A stretch of 64,000 nucleotides of DNA from Bacillota bacterium (GTDB taxonomy: Bacteria > Bacillota > Clostridia > Acetivibrionales > DTU013), in assembly GCA_023412915.1 (NCBI GenBank), contig JAEZRE010000004.1:149617-213616 (forward strand). Direction: 5' to 3'. The notes beneath the pieces are model-generated. The model ran no database searches and had not been told where the DNA came from. It saw nothing but the letters and a program-made list of their open reading frames with translations. The translations under genes and the position numbers were made by a program. Of this stretch, positions 1 to 8,213 are shown piece by piece; position 1 is the first letter of the stretch, and each line of letters begins with the position of its first letter.

Positions 1-144
1 AAGTATGCGCACGATTATCCCGGAAATATAGTGAAGCAGGAATTTTTCCCGGATGAAATGAAGGGTACAATATATTACGAGCCTACCTCAAACGGATATG
101 AAAGCAAGATCAGAGAATGGCTCGAAAGGTTCAGAAACAGCTGA
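1..144 (+). CDS. rarA: C-terminal end of replication-associated recombination protein A (RarA/MgsA), partial
   Basis: Only the last 47 codons lie in the window; the frame is open from base 1 to the TGA at 142-144. The peptide begins KYAHDYPGN, continues through a QEFFPDEMKG block, and ends in YYEPTSNGYE followed by a basic helix. This matches the conserved C-terminus of the RarA/MgsA/WRNIP1 AAA+ ATPases, which act at stalled replication forks. The ATPase core lies outside the window, so the assignment rests on the tail alone. The next gene starts 13 bases downstream, with its ribosome binding site right after this stop. Confidence 0.8.
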   Translation, partial: KYAHDYPGNIVKQEFFPDEMKGTIYYEPTSNGYESKIREWLERFRNS

Positions 145-157
145 AAGGAAGTGCGTG

Positions 158-448
158 ATGTTGAAGAGAGTTCTGGCGTGGATCATTTTGATCGGTTTCG
201 TATTGCTATTATTGAATATAGCGATATTCCATTTTTACTGGCAGGTATGCACAGCGGTTTATGTAGTAATAATCATTTTCTTCGTGCTTTCCAACGGGAA
301 AATCGTGCCTGCGCAAACGGAGGCCGGGCATGCTCAGGCCAACAGCGGCAATGACGCCGATGAACCGGATATTGACGGAGACGGAAGAAATGCCGACGAA
401 GACGAAAATGGCAGCGAAAAAGGCAGTGAAAAGGGTAAACACCAATAA
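158..448 (+). CDS. Small membrane protein with acidic tail, unknown function
   Basis: A 96-residue protein that I do not recognise. The start at 158 is preferred over an in-frame ATG at 98 inside rarA because AAAGGA sits about 8 bases ahead of it. Residues ~4-25 and ~29-45 are two hydrophobic segments separated by a short turn (FHFYWQ), so it should be a membrane hairpin. The remaining ~50 residues form a hydrophilic tail rich in Asp, Glu, Asn, Gly and Lys. It probably shares a transcript with rarA. No catalytic motif is visible. Confidence 0.6.
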   Translation: MLKRVLAWIILIGFVLLLLNIAIFHFYWQVCTAVYVVIIIFFVLSNGKIVPAQTEAGHAQANSGNDADEPDIDGDGRNADEDENGSEKGSEKGKHQ

Positions 449-516
449 CAGGCTGACGGCATTTAGTAACGATACACGATTCGAAGGCTAGTGCAGGCGA
501 TTTGGGCATGCAGCAA

Positions 517-542
517 GACCAAGCGGGAAGACCAAGCGGGAA
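517..542. repeat. 13-bp direct repeat, two copies
   Basis: GACCAAGCGGGAA occurs twice in immediate succession (517-529 and 530-542), followed by a further GAC, in the 144-bp gap ahead of the LarA-family gene. It may be slippage; no function is apparent. Confidence 0.6.
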
Positions 543-592
543 GACAAACAGCAATACCAAGCATGAAGAAGCATTTTTAACGGAGGTATGCT

Positions 593-1840
593 ATGCATTT
601 CAAATATGGTTTTGGAAAAAGCTTCAGGGAGTTTGACATCGACGACAAAAACATTATGGCGGAGCTTAGCCAGAACAGCGTGGAAACCGGACTTACAGAT
701 GCGGATGAAGTCGTCCGCGCGCTGAAGGAACCTATCGGGACCGGAAGGCTGTCTACAATCGTCAAACCCCGCGAGAAGATAGTCATAATCACGAGCGATA
801 TCACAAGGCCGATGCCGAGCAGGATCGTGCTTCCTCCGCTTATGGAAGAGCTTGGGCAGGCGGGGGTCAGGAATGACGATGTAACTGTGGTGTTTGCGCT
901 TGGAAGCCATAGAAAGCATACCGAAGACGAAAAAAAATACCTTGTCGGAGAAGAAATCTATAATAAAGTCAGATGCGTCGACAGTGATGTAAAACACTGC
1001 AAGCTGCTCGGCAAGACTTCATCAGGCACCCCGGTCGAGATATTCGAAGAAGTGACCGGCGCCGACAGGATAATATGTCTGGGAAACATTGAGTATCATT
1101 ATTTCGCGGGATACAGCGGCGGCGCAAAGGCAATTATGCCTGGCGTTTCCACGAGGGCGGCGATACAGGCGAACCACAGCGGAATGGTAAAGGATGCGGC
1201 AAGGGCCGGCGCTATAGACGACAATCCCGTAAGGCAGGACATAGAAGAGGTGGCAAAATTCGTTCCTATAGATTTCATTCTAAATGTCGTATTGGATGAA
1301 AACAAGAGGATTATTAAAGCGGTCGCAGGACACCATGTTGAGGCGCACAGGGTCGGCTGCCGTTTCCTTGACGGACTCTACAAGGTCAAGATACCGCAAA
1401 AGGCGGATATAGTCATAACTACTCCGGGAGGTTTCCCGAAGGACATCAACCTTTACCAGGCGCAGAAGGCTCTCGATAACGCCAAGCATGCCGTGAGGGA
1501 CGGAGGCATCATAATACTGCTGGCCGCCTGTACCGAAGGCTACGGGGAATCAGTCTTCGAAAGATGGATCAGGGAATCTTCTTCCCCGGATGAGCTGGTA
1601 ACGAAGATCAGGGAAAACTTTGAACTTGGGGGCCACAAGGCCGCGGCAATTGCTCTTGTCGAGAAAAAGGCGAAGTTATTTATGGTGTCGGATATGCCTG
1701 AGGAAATGTCACGGAAGCTCTACATGGAGCCGTTCAGCAGCATGGAGGCTGCTCTTTCGAAGGCTTTCGCCGAGCTCGGGCCGGACGCCCGCGTTTTGCT
1801 GATGCCTCATGGAGGCTCGACGCTGCCTGTACTGGAGTAA
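593..1840 (+). CDS. larA: LarA-family nickel-dependent racemase/epimerase (DUF2088)
   Basis: This 415-residue protein has the hallmarks of the lactate racemase LarA family, cytoplasmic enzymes that use a nickel-pincer nucleotide to racemise or epimerise alpha-hydroxy acids. Visible motifs are SDITRP (68-73), GSHRKH (104-109), and EYHYFAGYSGGAKA (167-180). In the last, His169 and Lys179 line up with the nickel-ligand histidine and cofactor-anchoring lysine of the family. GGAGG lies 6 bases before the ATG. The cofactor maturation genes (larB, larC, larE) are not in the window. The family is functionally diverse, so lactate as substrate is only one possibility. Confidence 0.85.
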   Translation: MHFKYGFGKSFREFDIDDKNIMAELSQNSVETGLTDADEVVRALKEPIGTGRLSTIVKPREKIVIITSDITRPMPSRIVLPPLMEELGQAGVRNDDVTVVFALGSHRKHTEDEKKYLVGEEIYNKVRCVDSDVKHCKLLGKTSSGTPVEIFEEVTGADRIICLGNIEYHYFAGYSGGAKAIMPGVSTRAAIQANHSGMVKDAARAGAIDDNPVRQDIEEVAKFVPIDFILNVVLDENKRIIKAVAGHHVEAHRVGCRFLDGLYKVKIPQKADIVITTPGGFPKDINLYQAQKALDNAKHAVRDGGIIILLAACTEGYGESVFERWIRESSSPDELVTKIRENFELGGHKAAAIALVEKKAKLFMVSDMPEEMSRKLYMEPFSSMEAALSKAFAELGPDARVLLMPHGGSTLPVLE

Positions 1841-1921
1841 CTGCGATTTTTTCTTATTTGAAATTTAATTAATTATATAACATATCAGTACAATAGTTCG
1901 CAATTAAATACCTTATGAGAT

Positions 1922-2010
1922 ATAGGGACAGGGAATATGTCCGATTATGCCTATAAATGGCACAAAGTCCCTATCCCCATGTCCCCCAGTGAAACAAAAG
2001 AACCGTCCCT
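1922..2010. repeat. REP-like imperfect inverted repeat
   Basis: The 319-bp gap between the LarA-family gene and iscR holds no gene. It contains GGGACAGGGAATA (1925-1937) facing TATCCCCATGTCCC (1972-1985), which can form an imperfect hairpin. A further AACCGTCCCT block follows at 2001-2010. This composition resembles the short palindromic repeats scattered in clostridial genomes and often linked to Y1 (RAYT) transposases; no transposase is present. The family assignment is from memory. Confidence 0.45.
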
Positions 2011-2083
2011 GCGTTTCGTTCGTCCAGATGTTTTAGATGAATAATTCTGTTGACAACTACAAATCATAGTGATATCTTTATAT

Positions 2084-2114
2084 TTGAAAACCAAGTAAAA
2101 TACTCGGATATAAT
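2084..2114 (+). promoter_or_regulatory. iscR promoter with IscR-type operator in the spacer
   Basis: TTGAAA (2084-2089) and a consensus TATAAT (2109-2114) are separated by 19 bp. Seventeen of those bases form a perfect dyad of the form CCNAGTANNNTACTNGG (2091-2107). An operator in this position would block RNA polymerase when bound. The gene immediately downstream is an Rrf2/IscR regulator, so autoregulation is the simple reading. A second candidate -35, TTGACA, lies at 2050-2055. Confidence 0.7.
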
Positions 2115-2159
2115 CCAAAGCAAATCAGTTGGAAATTAGCCTGATGTGGAGGCGATGGA

Positions 2160-2609
2160 ATGAAATTTTCGACAAAGGGCAGATATGGATTGAAAGCTAT
2201 GCTCGACCTGGCTGTTCACAACAGTGAAGGGCAGGTGGTATTGAAAAGCATAGCGGAAAGACAGGGCCTGTCGGAAAATTACCTTGAACAGTTGTTTGCA
2301 GTTTTGAAAAAAGCGAAGCTTGTTAAAAGCGTGCGGGGCTCCCAGGGAGGTTATACCCTGGCGGAAGAACCCGAAAAAATCACTGTCGGCGATATATTGC
2401 GCGCGCTCGAGGGACCGATGGTAGCTAACGAATGTGCGGCCGAACACGGGGAATGCTGCAGCAGCAGCTATAACTGCTGCATCACCAAAAGCGTCTGGCA
2501 GAAAATACAGGAAAGTATCGACAATGTGACCGACAGCATTTCACTTAAAGAGCTTGCCGATGATTTCAACAAAAGCAAAAGCCACGAAGACAGTATGTTT
2601 TATATATGA
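2160..2609 (+). CDS. iscR: Rrf2-family Fe-S cluster regulator IscR
   Basis: A 149-residue transcription factor. The N-terminal winged helix (MKFSTKGRYGLKAMLDLA, and ~29-65 with LSENYLEQLFAVLKKA) is typical of Rrf2 proteins. The cysteine cluster at ~92-107 (Cys92, Cys99, Cys100, Cys106, Cys107) is where IscR-type members bind a [2Fe-2S] cluster. It heads the iscR-iscS-iscU-mnmA operon and probably senses cluster sufficiency to repress it; the dyad in its promoter supports autorepression. The exact cluster ligands cannot be fixed from sequence. The ATG follows GGAGGCGATGGA closely. Confidence 0.92.
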   Translation: MKFSTKGRYGLKAMLDLAVHNSEGQVVLKSIAERQGLSENYLEQLFAVLKKAKLVKSVRGSQGGYTLAEEPEKITVGDILRALEGPMVANECAAEHGECCSSSYNCCITKSVWQKIQESIDNVTDSISLKELADDFNKSKSHEDSMFYI

Positions 2610-2707
2610 GCGGCCTGTAGTACGGTTTAAAAGACCTTGAAAAGGGAAAAGAATAAAAAATGAATGCACTGTTTCGACAGTGTACAGAAAATAAAGGAGT
2701 TGTGAAC

Positions 2708-3889
2708 ATGAGCGACAGAATGATTTATTTGGATCACGCAGCGACTACGCCGACAAGGTCAGAGGTAGTGGAGACAATGCTGCCATATTTCACTCAGAAA
2801 TACGGAAATCCTTCTTCTATATATTCCGTTGGCCGTGAAAGCAAAAAAGCCATCGAGGAAGCCAGGGAGACCGTCGCAAAAGTGATAGGTGCGCAGCCCA
2901 GGGAGATCTTTTTTACGGGTTCAGGCACCGAAGCCGATAACTGGGCGATAAAGGGCGTTGCATATGCAAACAGGCAAAAGGGCAAGCATATTATTACGAC
3001 AGCCATTGAGCATCATGCCGTGCTGCACACCTGCCAGTACCTTGAAAGCGAAGGGTTTGAGGTGACTTACCTGCCTGTGGATCCGGACGGACTGGTTACG
3101 GCGGAACAGGTCAGAGAGGCAATAAGGCCTGACACCATCCTCATATCGATCATGTTTGCAAACAACGAAATAGGCACGATACAGCCAATTGCCGAAATCG
3201 GCAAAATCGCAAAGGAGAAGGGCATAAATTTCCATACCGACGCGGTACAGGCTATGGGAAACGTAAACATAAATGTTGAAGAATTGAACGTGGACCTGCT
3301 TTCGATGTCAGCTCACAAATTCTATGGACCAAAGGGTATAGGCGCACTTTATGTAAGAAAGGGAGTCAAAATGACTTCGTTCATGCACGGAGGGGCGCAG
3401 GAAAGAGGCAGGAGGGCAAGCACGGAAAACGTGGCCGCCATCGTTGGCCTCGCAAAGGCTCTTGAAATAGCCTCCGAAAACATGGAGCAGTACAACAGGA
3501 AGCTAATTTCCTTAAGGGACAGGACCATAGAGGAGATACAAAAAAAGGTGCCGTTCATTAAGCTCAACGGGCACAGGACAAAGAGGCTTCCGGGCAACGT
3601 AAATTTCTCATTCGAATTCATCGAAGGTGAATCGCTGCTGCTCATGCTGGACATGAAAGGCATCGCAGCCTCGAGTGGCTCGGCCTGCACCTCGGGTTCA
3701 CTCGACCCGTCGCATGTACTGCTCGCAATCGGGCTCCCGCACGAGATAGCCCACGGTTCGCTGAGAATTACCTTTGGAGAGGACAACTCCGACGCGGACG
3801 TGGATTACCTGATGGAGGTACTGCCGCCCATAGTTCAGAGACTAAGGGAGATGTCACCGCTATATGAGGCATTTTGCAAGAGAAAATAA
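2708..3889 (+). CDS. iscS: Cysteine desulfurase IscS/NifS
   Basis: A 393-residue PLP enzyme that moves sulfur from cysteine to an active-site persulfide for Fe-S assembly and tRNA thiolation. It opens with MIYLDHAATTPTR. The PLP lysine is Lys204 in SAHKFYGPKG and the persulfide cysteine is Cys327 in SGSACTSGSLDPSH, close to the positions in E. coli IscS. An in-frame ATG exists at 2660, but AAAGGAG 8 bases before 2708 makes this the likely start. It lies about 100 bp after iscR and 80 bp before iscU, in the same operon. Confidence 0.95.
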   Translation: MSDRMIYLDHAATTPTRSEVVETMLPYFTQKYGNPSSIYSVGRESKKAIEEARETVAKVIGAQPREIFFTGSGTEADNWAIKGVAYANRQKGKHIITTAIEHHAVLHTCQYLESEGFEVTYLPVDPDGLVTAEQVREAIRPDTILISIMFANNEIGTIQPIAEIGKIAKEKGINFHTDAVQAMGNVNINVEELNVDLLSMSAHKFYGPKGIGALYVRKGVKMTSFMHGGAQERGRRASTENVAAIVGLAKALEIASENMEQYNRKLISLRDRTIEEIQKKVPFIKLNGHRTKRLPGNVNFSFEFIEGESLLLMLDMKGIAASSGSACTSGSLDPSHVLLAIGLPHEIAHGSLRITFGEDNSDADVDYLMEVLPPIVQRLREMSPLYEAFCKRK

Positions 3890-3969
3890 TGAGAAGAAAC
3901 AGATAAAGCATTTAACGAAGGAAGTCAAACGTACAGGTGAGGCTGAAAGCCTTGGAAAGAGGGATAATC

Positions 3970-4416
3970 ATGTATAGCGAAAAAGTAATGGATCATTTCA
4001 GCAATCCAAGAAATGTTGGAGAAATCAACGACGCAGACGGAGTAGGGCAGGTCGGTAATCCGAAATGCGGAGATATAATGAAGATGTATCTTAAAATAGA
4101 AGATAACGTCATTGTCGACGCCAAGTTCAAAACCTTCGGATGCGGCGCGGCAGTTGCAACAAGCAGCATGGCTACCGAGCTCGTGAAGGGAAAGACCGTC
4201 GACGAAGCGTTGAAGATAACCAACAAGGCTGTCGCGGAAGCGCTTGACGGACTGCCGCCAGTGAAAATGCACTGTTCCAACCTCGCCGAGGAAGCGATTA
4301 GGGCTGCGATCGACGATTACAAAAAGAAGAACGGACTGCTGGAAGAAGGCAGCGAATGCGGCGGCTGCTGCAACAAGTGCGAAGACATACACCGAATATA
4401 TGATGACGAGGAATAG
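3970..4416 (+). CDS. iscU: Fe-S cluster scaffold protein IscU/NifU
   Basis: A 148-residue scaffold on which [2Fe-2S] clusters are built with sulfur from IscS. The three ligand cysteines are visible: Cys33 (GNPKCGD), Cys58 (KTFGCGAA) and Cys102 (KMHCSNLAEEAI). The C-terminus carries an extra cysteine group (Cys130, Cys133, Cys134, Cys137; ECGGCCNKCED), common in clostridial NifU-like proteins. The start at 3970 has a GGAAAGAGGG site; the frame extends 11 codons upstream without one. mnmA starts 7 bases after the stop. Confidence 0.94.
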   Translation: MYSEKVMDHFSNPRNVGEINDADGVGQVGNPKCGDIMKMYLKIEDNVIVDAKFKTFGCGAAVATSSMATELVKGKTVDEALKITNKAVAEALDGLPPVKMHCSNLAEEAIRAAIDDYKKKNGLLEEGSECGGCCNKCEDIHRIYDDEE

Positions 4417-4423
4417 GTGAGGC

Positions 4424-5515
4424 ATGCCGAAAAAAAGCGTTATGCTTGGTATGAGCGGTGGCGTTGATAGTTCCGTCGCCGCTGCCGTTTTAAAGGAGAA
4501 GGGTTTCGACGTAGTGGGAGTGACCCTTCAGATATGGCCCGATATGGAGGAGGAGCGAAAACAGACCGAAGGCGGCTGTTGTTCGCTCTCTGCCGTTAAT
4601 GATGCCAGACGTGTCGCGGACAAGCTTGGAATTAAATATTATGTGCTCAATTTTAAGGATATTTTTCAGGAAAAGGTCATTGATTATTTTAATAAAGAAT
4701 ATCTGAAGGGCAGGACTCCGAATCCCTGCATAGCCTGCAACCGTTTTGTCAAGTTTGAAGCGATGCTCCAGAAGGCCGTTTCGATGGGTATGGATTATGT
4801 CGCGACTGGCCATTACGCCAGAATTGGTTATAGTGACGATACGGGAAGATTCCAGCTCGAGAAATCGGTAACGGCGGCCAAGGATCAGACCTATGCCCTT
4901 TATACGCTTACGCAGGAGCAGCTGTCCAGGACCTTGTTCCCGATAGGCGATTTCGAAAAGGATAAAGTAAGGCTGATAGCCAGAGAATTGGAGCTGCCGG
5001 TGGCAAACAAGCCGGACAGCCAGGAGATATGCTTTGTCGAAGACAACGATTACGGGCGTTATATCAGCGAGAATACCGACGCCGAGATAAGGCCGGGCTG
5101 GTTTGTCGACAGGAACGGTAAAAAGCTCGGGAAGCACAAGGGAATAATCCATTACACCGTTGGACAGAGGAAAGGTCTTGGAATTTCTTTCGGCAAGCCT
5201 ATGTTTGTTGTCGCTATCAACCCGGAGGACGATACGGTGGTCCTCGGCGACGAGGCGGAAGTATTTTCGGAGGGCCTTACGGCGGCGGATTTGAATTTTA
5301 TCTCCATACCAGGGCTTAATGGGGAGATGAAAGTTACTGCAAAAATAAGATATTCGGCAAAAGAAGCGCCTGCCGTCATCAGTCCCTTGCCGGACGGGAG
5401 GGTCAAAGTACTGTTCGACGAACCTCAGCGCGCGGTCACACCGGGCCAGTCGGTTGTTTTCTACGACGGCAATGCGGTTGTAGGCGGCGGTGTCATTGAG
5501 GATCCGACTAAATAA
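4424..5515 (+). CDS. mnmA: tRNA-specific 2-thiouridylase MnmA
   Basis: A 363-residue enzyme that installs the 2-thio group on U34 of Lys, Glu and Gln tRNAs, using sulfur relayed from IscS. The PP-loop ATP site is SGGVDSS (11-17). The catalytic pair is Cys102 (TPNPCIACNRFVKF) and Cys203 (DSQEICFVEDND). VATGHYARI and GQRKGLGI are also conserved. It is the last gene of the isc operon and is followed by a clear terminator, so sulfur supply and tRNA thiolation are co-transcribed. Confidence 0.96.
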   Translation: MPKKSVMLGMSGGVDSSVAAAVLKEKGFDVVGVTLQIWPDMEEERKQTEGGCCSLSAVNDARRVADKLGIKYYVLNFKDIFQEKVIDYFNKEYLKGRTPNPCIACNRFVKFEAMLQKAVSMGMDYVATGHYARIGYSDDTGRFQLEKSVTAAKDQTYALYTLTQEQLSRTLFPIGDFEKDKVRLIARELELPVANKPDSQEICFVEDNDYGRYISENTDAEIRPGWFVDRNGKKLGKHKGIIHYTVGQRKGLGISFGKPMFVVAINPEDDTVVLGDEAEVFSEGLTAADLNFISIPGLNGEMKVTAKIRYSAKEAPAVISPLPDGRVKVLFDEPQRAVTPGQSVVFYDGNAVVGGGVIEDPTK

Positions 5516-5557
5516 ATAAGATACGAATATATAAGATATGACTATATAAGATTTGCT

Positions 5558-5595
5558 AAAAGCTGCCTGAGTGGCAGCTTCTGCTTTTGTTTTGA
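5558..5595 (+). terminator. Intrinsic terminator of the isc-mnmA operon
   Basis: AAGCTGCC-TGAGT-GGCAGCTT hairpin (5560-5580) followed by CTGCTTTTGTTTT, 44 bp after the mnmA stop. Confidence 0.8.
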
Positions 5596-5636
5596 CTGTA
5601 TTATTCAGACCGCATTTATCTCGACTTACATATACT

Positions 5637-6428
5637 TCATAGCTTATTGAAAATGGGTTTTCTTCCTTCAAAATGCACTGTATATCTGAACCCGGTGTCA
5701 CGCAGCATTTGCGCGTAATGCTCGAATCGCATCGCTATGTGTTCGGTTCTGTGGGCATCGGAACTCAGGCAAATCAATTCGCCTCCGAGGCTTCTATAGC
5801 GTTTGAGCACTTCAATGTCGTATTCGACATCGGAAGCTGCGTTCCTGTAGGTGCCCGTGTTCAACTCGAAGCCGCGTCCGCTGACGATCAGTTCTCTCAT
5901 TATCGCGTCGAAGGTATCCGAGTGTTCGGCATATCTTAACGTCCTGTCAGGATAACCGGCACAACGTATTACATATTCAAAGTGTCCTACCATGTCAAAC
6001 GAGCGGAAATTCCTGATCATGAACAGGATTTCCTGAAGGTAGCGTTCGTAGGCTTCCAACTTGGTCTTGTTCGTGTAATAGTCTCCCTTGTAAGGATCGA
6101 GCCTGTCAATTATATGAATTGAAGCAAGCACATAGTCGAAAGGATGGCTTTCGACTACATCAAGCGATTCGGCAAGGACATGCGGCTGAATGCCAACTTC
6201 AACAGCGGTCATCACCTTCAATTTATTCCGGTAGCGTTCCCGAACAGCGGTTATATGGGAAAAATATTCGTCGAAATCGATATTGAAAGATTCGTCCGGA
6301 TAATCGAAATCCAGATGGTCTGTAAAAGCGATCCCGTCAAGGCCAATTCCTATAGCGGTTTCACAGGCGGCGTCGGCTTCCATTACACTGTCGGTCGAAA
6401 ATTTTGTATGCATATGGCAATCGAACAT
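5637..6428 (-). CDS. hisK: PHP-domain phosphatase, histidinol-phosphatase HisK/HisJ family
   Basis: A 263-residue PHP-superfamily metallohydrolase. The metal-binding motifs are in order: DCHMHTKFS at the N-terminus, FTDHLDFDYP (~36-45), EVGIQPH, ASIHIID, GHFEY and SSDAHRTEH. Length and motif order match the HisJ/HisK histidinol-phosphatase family, which dephosphorylates L-histidinol phosphate. No other histidine genes are nearby, so another small phosphate ester is possible. It is transcribed divergently from the M18 aminopeptidase and has AAGGAGG ahead of its ATG. Confidence 0.8.
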   Translation of the reverse strand: MFDCHMHTKFSTDSVMEADAACETAIGIGLDGIAFTDHLDFDYPDESFNIDFDEYFSHITAVRERYRNKLKVMTAVEVGIQPHVLAESLDVVESHPFDYVLASIHIIDRLDPYKGDYYTNKTKLEAYERYLQEILFMIRNFRSFDMVGHFEYVIRCAGYPDRTLRYAEHSDTFDAIMRELIVSGRGFELNTGTYRNAASDVEYDIEVLKRYRSLGGELICLSSDAHRTEHIAMRFEHYAQMLRDTGFRYTVHFEGRKPIFNKL

Positions 6429-6452
6429 GAAACATCCTCCTTAAACAAATAC

Positions 6453-6481
6453 ATATTAACATTCAAAAATGATGAAATCAA
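6453..6481 (-). promoter_or_regulatory. Candidate promoter of the PHP phosphatase gene
   Basis: On the minus strand, TTGATT (6481-6476) and TAATAT (6458-6453) are separated by 17 bp, in the divergent gap upstream of the start at 6428. Confidence 0.4.
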
Positions 6482-6547
6482 CAATATGTGATTCGGTAGC
6501 TATCCGGGTCATATTGTAATTGGATCGGTTTAAGAAGCAAATATTGG

Positions 6548-6576
6548 TTTATAAAAAGAAATTTAAGGTATATAAT
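6548..6576 (+). promoter_or_regulatory. Candidate promoter of the M18 aminopeptidase gene
   Basis: A consensus TATAAT at 6571-6576 has a weak -35 (TTTATA, 6548-6553) 17 bp upstream. The M18 gene starts at 6649. Confidence 0.35.
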
Positions 6577-6648
6577 AAAAAGGTTCGGTAAATCAGCAGG
6601 TATTGGCATTATAAAAGTCCAAACATCTATATACAGGAGGATTCCAAG

Positions 6649-8085
6649 ATGAGTGAAACAAAGACGGAAGGACAGAAGCTGCAGGAACAGCTATCCTTCA
6701 AACAAAAGACTGTCTGGGAGAAGACATCGGAAGCTGAGATCAAAAAGGGCTTTGATTTTTGTGAGGATTACAAGAATTTTCTAAACAGTTCGAAGACTGA
6801 AAGAGAATTCGCCGCAAATGCCGAAAAGGCTGCAGTTGCAGCAGGCTTTGTCAAGCTTGAAGACCTGATCGGTAAGAAAACCAAACTGAAACCGGGAATG
6901 AAGGTTTATCATATAAACCGTAAAAAATCGGCGGTGTTCGCAGTGATAGGAAACCGTCCAATGACGGAAGGCACGAACATACTGGGCTCCCACATAGATT
7001 CACCGCGTCTCGACCTCAAGCAGAACCCACTTTTTGAGGATACCGAGCTCGTTTACTTCAAAACACACTATTACGGCGGCATCAAGAAATACCAGTGGCT
7101 CACGCTGCCCATGGCGTTGCATGGCACAGTCGTAAAAGGCGACGGGACTTCCGTTGACATCGTGATAGGCGAGTCCGACGACGATCCGGTATTTACGATA
7201 ACCGACCTGCTGCCGCACCTTGCAAAGGAACAGATGCAAAAGAAGATGAGCGAAGCTATTTCAGGCGAAGGAATGAATTTGCTGCTCGGATCCATGCCTT
7301 ACAACAATGACGATAAGCTGAAGGAAAGAGTAAAGCTGAACATCCTGAATATTCTCAACAAGCGGTACGGTATCGTAGAAGAGGATTTCCAGTCGGCTGA
7401 GCTCGAGATAGTGCCTGCGCATAAAGCCAGAGACGTCGGCTTCGACAAGAGCCTTGTCGGAGGTTACGGCCAGGATGACCGCGTTTGTGCTTACCCTGCG
7501 CTGAAGGCTGTCATGGAACTCGGCATTCCTGAACGTACATCCTTGTGCCTGCTGACCGACAAGGAAGAGATAGGAAGCATGGGGAACACTGGAGCGCAAT
7601 CGAGTCTGCTGCCTGATTTCCTCGCAAATCTGATCGATCTGACAGAAGGAAATTATTCCGATCTTAAGCTCCGCGCCTGCCTTAACGGTTCAAAAATGCT
7701 GTCCGCTGACGTTAATGCGGCCGTAGACCCGAACTTCGACAGCGTTTACGAAAAGAAAAACGCAACGTATCTGGGACGCGGCATAGTTCTCCAGAAGTAC
7801 ACTGGCTCAAGGGGCAAATATGACGCCAGCGATGCCAGCGCCGAATTCGTAGGAGAAGTCCGCAAGCTGTTCAACGACAATAATATCGTCTGGCAGACAG
7901 GAGAGCTTGGCAAGGTGGATGAAGGCGGGGGAGGAACGATCGCGCAATATGCCGCCAACCTCGGCATCGACGTTATCGATTGCGGGATTGCCGTATTGTC
8001 GATGCATGCACCCTTCGAAATCACCAGCAAGATGGATATCTACGTTACCTATAACGCTTACAAGGTATTCTGCGGCATAAAATAA
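6649..8085 (+). CDS. M18-family metalloaminopeptidase
   Basis: A 478-residue cytoplasmic zinc aminopeptidase of family M18 (aspartyl aminopeptidase/Ape1 type). It releases N-terminal residues from peptides. Metal and catalytic motifs are visible in order: GSHIDSPRLDL, GGYGQDDRVCAYPAL, LTDKEEIGSMG, and near the C-terminus VLSMHAPFEITSK. The last carries the final zinc-ligand histidine. The length matches the family. AGGAGG lies ahead of the ATG, and a strong terminator follows, so it appears to be a single-gene unit. Substrate preference cannot be read from the sequence. Confidence 0.92.
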   Translation: MSETKTEGQKLQEQLSFKQKTVWEKTSEAEIKKGFDFCEDYKNFLNSSKTEREFAANAEKAAVAAGFVKLEDLIGKKTKLKPGMKVYHINRKKSAVFAVIGNRPMTEGTNILGSHIDSPRLDLKQNPLFEDTELVYFKTHYYGGIKKYQWLTLPMALHGTVVKGDGTSVDIVIGESDDDPVFTITDLLPHLAKEQMQKKMSEAISGEGMNLLLGSMPYNNDDKLKERVKLNILNILNKRYGIVEEDFQSAELEIVPAHKARDVGFDKSLVGGYGQDDRVCAYPALKAVMELGIPERTSLCLLTDKEEIGSMGNTGAQSSLLPDFLANLIDLTEGNYSDLKLRACLNGSKMLSADVNAAVDPNFDSVYEKKNATYLGRGIVLQKYTGSRGKYDASDASAEFVGEVRKLFNDNNIVWQTGELGKVDEGGGGTIAQYAANLGIDVIDCGIAVLSMHAPFEITSKMDIYVTYNAYKVFCGIK

Positions 8086-8123
8086 TACAGCATTTGCCTT
8101 GCGTTAAATGATGAAGACATGAT

Positions 8124-8163
8124 AAAAGGCTCTGCCGGTTCAAGGCGGAGCCTTTGCTATTTT
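8124..8163 (+). terminator. Intrinsic terminator after the M18 gene
   Basis: AAAGGCTCTGCC facing GGCGGAGCCTTT with a short loop, then TGCTATTTT. It sits between convergent genes and could serve both. Confidence 0.8.
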
Positions 8164-8213
8164 AATGTTTAAATTTTTGAGCATTGCGGCCAGTTTAGTG
8201 CGCTCCGGCCCGT

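Noticed and set aside
2660..2707. N-terminal extension of IscS from an upstream ATG
   Set aside because: AAAGGAG is correctly spaced only for the ATG at 2708, and family members begin at that point.
4490..5701. A 403-codon open frame antisense to mnmA
   Set aside because: It lies wholly over a well-conserved gene, has no ribosome binding site, and its product has no recognisable motif.
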